Positions 57,549 through 64,000 of a stretch of 64,000 nucleotides of DNA are shown piece by piece. The position numbers and the translations under genes are program-made. The DNA is from Eutypa lata (lineage: Eukaryota; Ascomycota; Sordariomycetes; Xylariales; Diatrypaceae), in the NCBI GenBank assembly GCA_022661535.1, contig JAKULF010000013.1, forward strand, positions 372,001 through 436,000. Reading direction: 5' to 3'. Positions within the stretch are counted from its first letter, which is position 1. Every line of letters begins with the position of its first letter. A model generated the notes under the pieces. That model was not told the origin of the DNA and did not search any database. It saw only the letters and a list, made by a program, of their open reading frames with translations.

Positions 57549-58694
57549 AGTTTGACCCAGAGGTCACTTATGCTTGGGGGTTTTACAAGGACATTCCGGG
57601 GTGTGATTTCGTGTGGTTACCTATCAAGTCATCAATGGGAGAAGGATTAGGGAGAAAGGGGAAGATAGAGGGGGCCAGGAGGGCCTAACTACGCTCACTT
57701 AAGCTCCTACGTAAGCTTTCAAAATAAAGGCAACTTTCATTAATTAATTATTTAAAATTCTATATAATGCCATATCAATATTACCATTCCATTAAGAAAA
57801 GAATTCCCACAACTGCCTGCAGAATCCGATTATAGTCATTTAGATCATCCGTTAGGGTTTTACAGCATAACCATCACACGTATCTATTATAAATCTTTCT
57901 TACTTCCCTTTGTGCATCGAAGGACTGCCAAGAACATATGTCTCGGAAGGGCATAGTACTATACATTGTGATCAAGCAATGTTAAGTGTCAATAAGCCTG
58001 ACGTCGTGAGTTACCTCAGTCTTCTGTTGGTCACGTATTCCCCTGAAACCCAATTTATACACACTTGGAATATTATTTCTATATAGTACTCGGAAAACTT
58101 CCAGTCCTCTGTAGAGACTCGGCCCCATTAATAGTCTCAATTTTCATATGTTTCGCCTACCGTATGGATATGTCTCTTCCCCCCTAAGCCAGAGTGCTAT
58201 CTCCTAGGGAGCACAACGACATAAGCTAAAACTTGAAGATATGTACGACCACGACGCACTCTGACGATCTTTTCCTGCAGTTGTCGGATCATCTGCCTGT
58301 CCATAAGACTCTGTATTGGCTGTACGAGAAATGTCGAAGAGGTACAGTATCACGCATTCTAATGGACCGATCTCCAGAGACCGACATAATCTTGGTGTCA
58401 GTAGCCGGTATCCGGTAGTACATGACACCATTTTTATGGTCTTGAGATATTTCGTTCATTCATGAGTTATTACCCTTCATGTCACAAGTGACAACATAGT
58501 CTTACTTTGACGTAACTAGAGTTTTTTAGGCGATCTTACCATAAGTTGAACTCACCAAGGCTCTAGAGGCATTTGGATATAAAACCCAACTCATTTCCCT
58601 AGTGACTCTATAATGAATGGCACATAGCCTTTAGACAGAGATATAGATTCACACATTGAAACATCTTTTTCGAAGCAACATCACATCATACACA
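57549..58694. other. Intergenic between the two cysteine-rich protein genes
   Basis: About 1.15 kb, AT-rich, no supported gene. A TATAAAA box (GGATATAAAACCCAAC, about 58574-58589) lies some 110 bases upstream of the second gene's ATG and is a plausible core promoter. Confidence 0.5.
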
Positions 58695-59065
58695 ATGAAG
58701 TCCAACCTTTTGACTATTGCCATCGCCACAATCACGGCCCTTTCCCGTGTCGGTGCTAGTACCGCCAATCTACCTATGGGTGTTGAGATTATGGAGAGGG
58801 ACGGTCGTACTCTAGTCCGTGAAGTTGTATGTCACACTCCCCATTGACCATTTGAATTAGTAGCTCTAACAGTACGGTTGGATAGCCTCATGGACACCTC
58901 GGAGTAGATAAGCGATGCCGGGAATGCGTTCATCTCGGTGACCGTTGCACAATTGGAGATGGAAGTTGCTATGGCGATGAGCATGGAAGCTGCACTTGGT
59001 GTGGCGACCATTGCAAATCTATCTGTATTCCGAATGGAGAATCATGTGAGAAGTGGTGTCTCTAG
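58695..59065 (+). CDS. Small secreted cysteine-rich protein 2 (putative effector-type peptide)
   Basis: join(58695..58826, 58886..59065), 103 aa, GTATGT donor, CTAAC branch site and TAG acceptor, phase 0. Residues 1-21 or so are a signal peptide (MKSNLLTIAIATITALSRVG). The pro-region ends in a dibasic site VDKR at 53-54 directly before the first cysteine. The mature part (55-103, 49 aa) has ten cysteines: C-x2-C-x6-C-x6-C-x7-C-x2-C-x3-C-x3-C-x6-C-x3-C. The last four cysteines have the same spacing as in the neighbouring gene (x3, x6, x3). It has the same intron-at-pro-region layout and the same orientation. Family not recognised; a secreted disulfide-rich peptide is well supported, its target unknown. 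Confidence 0.82.
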
Positions 59066-59729
59066 GTCACTGGAGAGCGAAGTGGTTCGAACAATCTTTC
59101 ACGGGGTACGAGGAGAGCTCTTACCAGCAGCGGTTTCAACATTCGTTCGGATTTCAGTCTGGGGAATTACCATCATTCGTTACTAGTTCCGTTGGAATAT
59201 AGAGTTGAAGACTATATAAGTCCTATCAAAATGTCTAACTGTTGACTTATACCCCTAGCAGCGGAACATGTAGCCTATCCACCCATGATTCTTACTGTAT
59301 TGCAGAGGCACAAATTTATGTCATTATACAAGCTAGGTAATGTGGGAATTCTCTTTATGTAGGAGGGTGAATTTGAGTTCGGGCACTGTCGCTTTCGATG
59401 CAAAGTTGATGATAATCGTTCCCATTCGTAGGAACTGAATTTTGTGACAAGTTTCTTAAGAAGCATGATATTGAGTTGTAGCTTAAGTGCGTAGAGGCTT
59501 TTTTTCACCTTGTCATAATTTAGAATGTATTCTTTATATACAATGGGCCGCAAGAGATACGCTGGTGTATACAATAAATTTTGAAGTAATTGCCATGGGG
59601 CCCATGGATTTTCCAGAACTCACAATCGCGCCACCATTTCCACCCCCCCCCTTCTCCCTTCTCCGCCGCTAAAGAGTATAGCAATCAAACCTCACACGGT
59701 ACTAAATCGAAACCGTCTCCTTCCCGAAC
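59066..59729. other. Intergenic
   Basis: 3' regions of the convergent peptide and DUF1996 genes. The short frames here lack support. Confidence 0.5.
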
Positions 59730-60990
59730 CTAAACGCCCCACCCAGTTACCGGATTCTCCCCCGGCAGTTTCTCTAGCCACTCACCCTCCGGATCCGGAT
59801 ACGCGGCCGGGATACCACACTTATCGCCGGTATTCAAGGGACCCGGGTCCGGACACCGATCCATGCCCGAATCGCCCGCATCGCACCCCTCAATGATAGT
59901 CCTCAACGTGGCCTCGTCCCACCCAGCGACGAAATCCCCATGCAGGCTGAAGCCCGTGCGGTCGCCATTAGCCAGCACGAAGGGCTGGGTCTCGCCATCG
60001 CGCTCCCACATATCCGTGAACTTGAGGGTGTCCCAGTAGACCTCGAAGAACAGATGCGGGAGGTGGTCCCACCCCTCCGGACAGTCCTGCTTCCCGTTGC
60101 CCTGCCCCGAGTCGCTCGGGAACTTCATGTTCGACGTGAAGGCGTCCAGCCCCGCGCCCGGGTCGTAGCAGGACGGCATGTGGACGTCCATGCGCAGCGG
60201 CGACGCCACGCCGTCGCAGTCCGCCACGGGGAAGCCGGCCCCGGCGCCCTGGTTGTTCGGGTCTTGCATCCCGGCGCGCGACCCGTCGCTGTTGGGCGGG
60301 TAGCGCGCCGCGTTCGCGTCTTGCGTTGGGCACGTGAATTGCACCGCTTGGATCGGGCCCCGGCTCGGGTCTAGGTTTAGCCCCCCTGATGCGGGTGCCG
60401 TGCGTGTTAGGGCGTCCCCGCTGATTATCTTGAGGCCCGGTTGGAAGGGCTTGATTTCGTCGTTGGTGGGTTCGAAACTGTGCGTGTGGGTTTAGATGAC
60501 AGGGAGCAGAAGTATTCGGCATTTCTTTTTATTTCTTTCTTTTTTGGTACATAGGGGTTTATAGAGTTGGGCGAGGAAAGGAAAGGGAGGGTGGAGTCAG
60601 ACTAGGAAACACTCACAAGTAGTACACCTGCATGTAGAACAACGGGACCTGCTTGAATGTTCCATTCACAGGGGACTGGAAGAAGAGACGCGGAACCCAG
60701 TAGTTGCTCTTATCCTCGGCGATGAGCGCATTCGTGCACTTCGAGTCCAGCAGCTGGTCGCCCTCGATGGTCAGGTCGAAGTTGCTGCCGCCCATTATGC
60801 CGTGGCTGTGGCTGGAGATCGCCCCGGGGAATATGATTGGGTCCATGCGGCCTTCCGTCGAGAAGTGCCCGCCTTCATTGTTGAACCGGAGGACCGCGAA
60901 GGTCCGGCTATTCTTGGCAGCCGCTGCTGATCTCGCAGCTAGCGCGAGAATGAGAAAGTTGGGTAGTGATAGGGAGTGTGAAAACATCAT
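59730..60990 (-). CDS. Secreted DUF1996-domain protein
   Basis: complement(join(59730..60477, 60617..60990)), 373 aa; GTGAGT donor and CAG acceptor in phase 2. A hydrophobic N-terminus (LPNFLILALAARSAAAA) is a signal peptide. The DUF1996 domain follows: RMDPIIFPGAISSHSHGIMG, YWVPRLFFQ and FYMQVYYF in the first exon, then FTCPTQDANAARYPP, DVHMPSCYDP, FFEVYWDTLKFTDMW and GFSLHGDFVAGWDEA in the second. The His/Asp-rich conserved positions are kept. The domain occurs in many secreted fungal proteins, sometimes fused to WSC modules; its biochemical activity is not established. The second exon is GC-rich compared with its surroundings. The start could also be the second ATG at 60987. Confidence 0.9.
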
Positions 60991-62347
60991 TTTTTATGGG
61001 GGGAAAAGAACGAGTGCGTACGGTTTAAGAACTTAAAAAACGAATGTGGTCCTTCTTAGAGAGAGTGGAAAGAATGGAAGTTCACCTGTAACCAAGACCT
61101 GAGATGACCATAGCAGCTGTCTAGTAAGAACTGCAAGAAACACGCCTCTTTATATACACGGGGGTATACACACCATGCCTCCTCCAAAGTCAAATCAAAG
61201 AGACTTAATGAAAACCCCCCCTTTTGAAAAACGAAAGATGTAAAAAGCAGGGTATCATTTACCTTACGGAGTCTACAGATCATGGCGTCCTTGATGTCTT
61301 CCTCATGTTCTTGCTTATCCGCCGCGGGGAGGTCTCAAAAAGGATATATTTCCTAGTGGACAATTCGTTCCTGCATGACCAAGCCCATAAACTGGGATGG
61401 GGCCGGGATAGTCATAGGTGCCGAGTGCCAACTACGTCCGGCAGGGAGCCGATGTCTAAGCTGCACACTGCTGCAGCGGCGCCGATACTGTGCAACCCAA
61501 TATACTTGAACGGCGGTTTTGACTCCGTCTGAAAGGATGCTTTTCACCACTTTTGTCTGGTCTACTTACTTATTTAGTCCACCAAAGGGGAATCCCTCGT
61601 CCGGCTATGATCCTATCTCCTTATTGATAGGGACGATGTCTAAGGCTCACTAGTTTAGACCTTGAGACATCTAGCTGGGATAGGGGTTTGCAGAAGAGCG
61701 TGACGGATCCAAGCCATTGATCCCATAGGAAGCTACTCACTTACACAGTTTAAACATGGCGGTAGTAAATAAATCGATTCATCTATCCTAGGCTGCATCA
61801 GTGTAGTACCAGTATCGGAATGTTCCACATAACATGAGCTGCAAGGGCGACGCAAGGATACGAGTTATTAATTAATAAGCAACACTGATAGGTCTTCTGC
61901 GTTAAATCATACGCTATAGAGCTTTGCTTCTTGGCTGTCCCTGGAAATCATGCTTATAAACTGCCAGTCGGATGCTTCATTCCACACGCCACAATGGTGC
62001 ACATACACCAGCATGCAGGTGGCGTCGAACGCCCCAGGATTGACCCAGTTCAGATTGATATTCACACAAGCTCCCATTGGTTAGCAACAGATTCGCATCC
62101 AAAGCCAAAAGCAACGTTTAACCCCTGATATGATGAGGATACCTGGGCGTAGGCAGGTTTCCGATATTGATGCAAGTGATGTCATGCTTTTGGGGCGGGG
62201 GCGCTGCTGGCTGTCGTCTGATATATATGAACCGTGGGATGAAAGGGTGTATTGGTGAGACGCGAGAATTATAGCGTGGCCAGCAGTGCCAATGGAACGG
62301 GGTTTGTGATAATGTGTGGCGCAAGCGCTTTTTGTCGGCTTGCTCTC
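60991..62347. other. Intergenic
   Basis: Promoter of the DUF1996 gene (TTATATACACGGGGGTATA near 61150) and downstream region of DBR1. No gene, RNA or repeat supported. Confidence 0.5.
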
Positions 62348-64000
62348 TCATCTACTCCAGCCTCCCCGACCCCGACCTCTACCACCTCCGCGCCCACGAC
62401 CGAAGCCACCACGAGAATGGCCTCCTCTCCCACCGAAACCGCCATGGTGGTTCCTCACCTCGGATGCAGGAGGTCCCTTAGCTTTTCGCTCGGCTCTTTC
62501 TTCGCTACTAGCATCCCAGAGATTCGGCACTCCGACTAGCTCGCAGTACGCCACCGTTTGAGGATTGGTGTACTCATCCGGTTGATAGTCAACGCTCTCC
62601 GGATCCCCTTTCGTGTGCGGCGAAGCAGTTACGCTAAAGTTTTCAGGAATGTCAAGCCGCCTCTTCTGGACAATATTCTCTTCAACCCATATCCTTTCCT
62701 TGTCAATCATTGGTGCATATACATCTTCCCCTAAGTTGGGGGGTGTTTGCGCCTCTCGGTCGCCAATAGTTAAATAGGGTGCGAATACACGCGTTACTGC
62801 TAGCCATTCAGGGTCGTACTGCAGGCGGAAACGTTGTGATGAGTCGGATGGTGGATAGGTCGTCAGGTGAGTTGCGTCAACAGGACTCGCTGAGCAGAGC
62901 TGTATGAACTTGCGCCCCGGAAGACACTTATCTAGTGCTAGGAAACGTGTCGTAGTATTCGTAATTGTAGATGGAACCGGCTGACCTGGATTGAGTCTAG
63001 GCTGCGGCGTCGGCTTTGTGAACGAAGCTGGAAGTTGTGCTCGGAGATCATCCGAGACAACCGTCTTGGCTGGCGGTGCAGTTTCCGATGTGCTAGACGC
63101 GGCTTTCGGAGTAGGCTCATCTTCATCATCCATATCCAGGTCAATCTCGTCGGGGTTGGCTGTGGGCTCTTCTAGGTCTTTTGAGTCCTTGGACTCATTG
63201 GACTCGGTAGTTACAACAGCGGCTGTTTGAGCAGCTGGAGCGTCATATTTCTTGACCGCAGTAAACTTGCAATGCAGATGCGCCGAGAACCAGTAGGCAG
63301 GCCGTAGCCGGTCCATTAGATATTCCGCTGCTGGATTTCCGAGAGTGCCGTCAAGGCTGTCCTTTCTGAAGTCAGGCTTCATGCCCCACAAGGCCTTAGA
63401 ATTGCCGTGATTCTCGATTGCCTTTGGCCAGTCGTGGCTCAAACCAACGTCAACCTGCTCTCTTAAAAGCAACAGCTTGCGTACGTCGATCTCCCGAACA
63501 TGATAGAAACTCTTGATGTCGTCTTGACTAAATGGTAGTCGTTCATGATGTGGCTTACGATAGTCAAACCCCTTCCAGATGCCACTCAATCCGGCAATCC
63601 GCAGAGGTCCAAGTCGGAGGACATTGGCTGCACCCATATAGTAAATGTTAGGTGCAACCCAACCCCCATAGTAGAGCTCCCAGAGATATGAGCTGGCCTC
63701 ATGGTTTCCAGCGATGAAGATTGTTAGATATGGTGCAGTCTTCTCGCCACTATAATATGCAGGGAAATCTCCGAGTTCACGGTATTTCGCTGGCACTGAC
63801 ATCACCGACAAATCAGCTGCATTCCGCACAGCCTTAATGAAGGGGGCTTTAAGTTAGCTAATCGACCTCAACAAATTAGTCATGATGATGGATGGTGATG
63901 GCAACGATGAATTCAAAAGGGGGATATCAAACCTCAAAATCACCTCCAATGATTAGGAGATCCACTCCATCCCATTTCCGGACCTTGCACGAGGCAGCGA
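62348..64000 (-). CDS. DBR1: RNA lariat debranching enzyme DBR1 (N-terminus outside the window)
   Basis: complement(join(62348..63832, 63933..>64000)); 516 residues visible. The edge exon reads KWDGVDLLIIGGDFE and joins in phase to AVRNAADLSVM, the DBR1 metallophosphoesterase signature around the metal-binding Asp. Further motifs: PYLTIFIAGNHEASSYLWEL (Asn/His metal ligands), GWVAPNIYYMG, RIAGLSGIWKGFDY, VGLSHDWP (metal-ligand His) and YWFSAHLHCKF. DBR1 cleaves the 2'-5' branch of excised intron lariats, fitting the intron-rich genes here. The C-terminal half has acidic low-complexity sequence and ends in an RGG-type tail (GGFGGRGGHSRGG). The 100-nt intron has a GTTTGA donor. Confidence 0.93.

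Noticed and set aside
59940..60522. Arg/Ala-rich frames overlapping the DUF1996 gene
   Set aside because: They are GC-rich shadows of the second DUF1996 exon, which has clear domain motifs.
62252..62561. Plus-strand Pro/Arg-rich frames at the DBR1 3' end
   Set aside because: Antisense shadows of the DBR1 RGG tail.
1..64000. tRNA, rRNA, CRISPR arrays and bacterial-type operons
   Set aside because: I scanned for tRNA T-loop-like GTTCGA contexts and regular spacer arrays and found none; the sequence is eukaryotic.

Overview
The window is nuclear DNA of a filamentous ascomycete (Pezizomycotina, probably a Sordariomycete; genus not determinable by eye). The evidence is short GT-AG introns (mostly 46-90 nt) with CTAAC-type branch sites, fungus-specific genes (DASH subunit DAD1, PPG1, RHO4, UPF3, an SPX-ankyrin-GDPD protein, DUF6536 and DUF1996 proteins), and an AT-saturated block typical of repeat-induced point mutation (RIP). 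Most genes are split. I joined exons by splice consensus, phase arithmetic and family motifs, so several models differ from simple open reading frames.

Layout. 1-1048: 5' part of an unrecognised minus-strand gene that leaves the window. About 3.0-10.8 kb: a RIP-degraded transposon block with terminal inverted repeats that differ almost only by transitions, and a pair of LTR-like direct repeats inside. 11.1-16.9 kb: a five-exon kinase/von Willebrand A fusion and a four-exon CorA-like membrane protein, both on the minus strand. 17-22 kb: mostly gene-free, with one possible small gene. 22-24.1 kb: UPF3 (nonsense-mediated decay). 26.1-29.8 kb: GDE1-type SPX-ankyrin-GDPD gene with eight exons, one only 4 nt long. 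30.3-32.7 kb: intact ankyrin protein with a STAND-type N-terminal domain, followed by a small relic of a relative. 34.5-36.8 kb: decayed DUF6536 membrane-protein gene. 37.3-39.2 kb: divergent protein kinase.

40.1-47.2 kb is a compact conserved housekeeping island: a small membrane ORF directly in front of PPG1, then PPG1, DAD1, RHO4 and elongin C. 48.5-50.7 kb: an allantoate-permease-like MFS transporter whose last exon is out of phase. 51.6-52.6 kb: a two-exon unknown gene with a 7-bp tandem repeat at its splice donor. 53.7-56.1 kb is a repeat-rich decay zone: an Hsp70-like 3' fragment, an 0.8-kb inverted-repeat element holding a fold-back minisatellite, and a gene broken by a 156-bp solo LTR with perfect target-site duplication. 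57.2-59.1 kb: two small secreted proteins, each with ten cysteines and a dibasic cleavage site just before the first cysteine. 59.7-61.0 kb: secreted DUF1996 protein. 62.3 kb to the edge: lariat-debranching enzyme DBR1, N-terminus outside the window.

The strongest leads are the paired cysteine-rich peptides, the 4-nt micro-exon placed between two metal-ligand codons of GDE1, the solo LTR whose removal leaves an open frame, and the two classes of degenerate inverted-repeat element with one-directional C-to-T decay.
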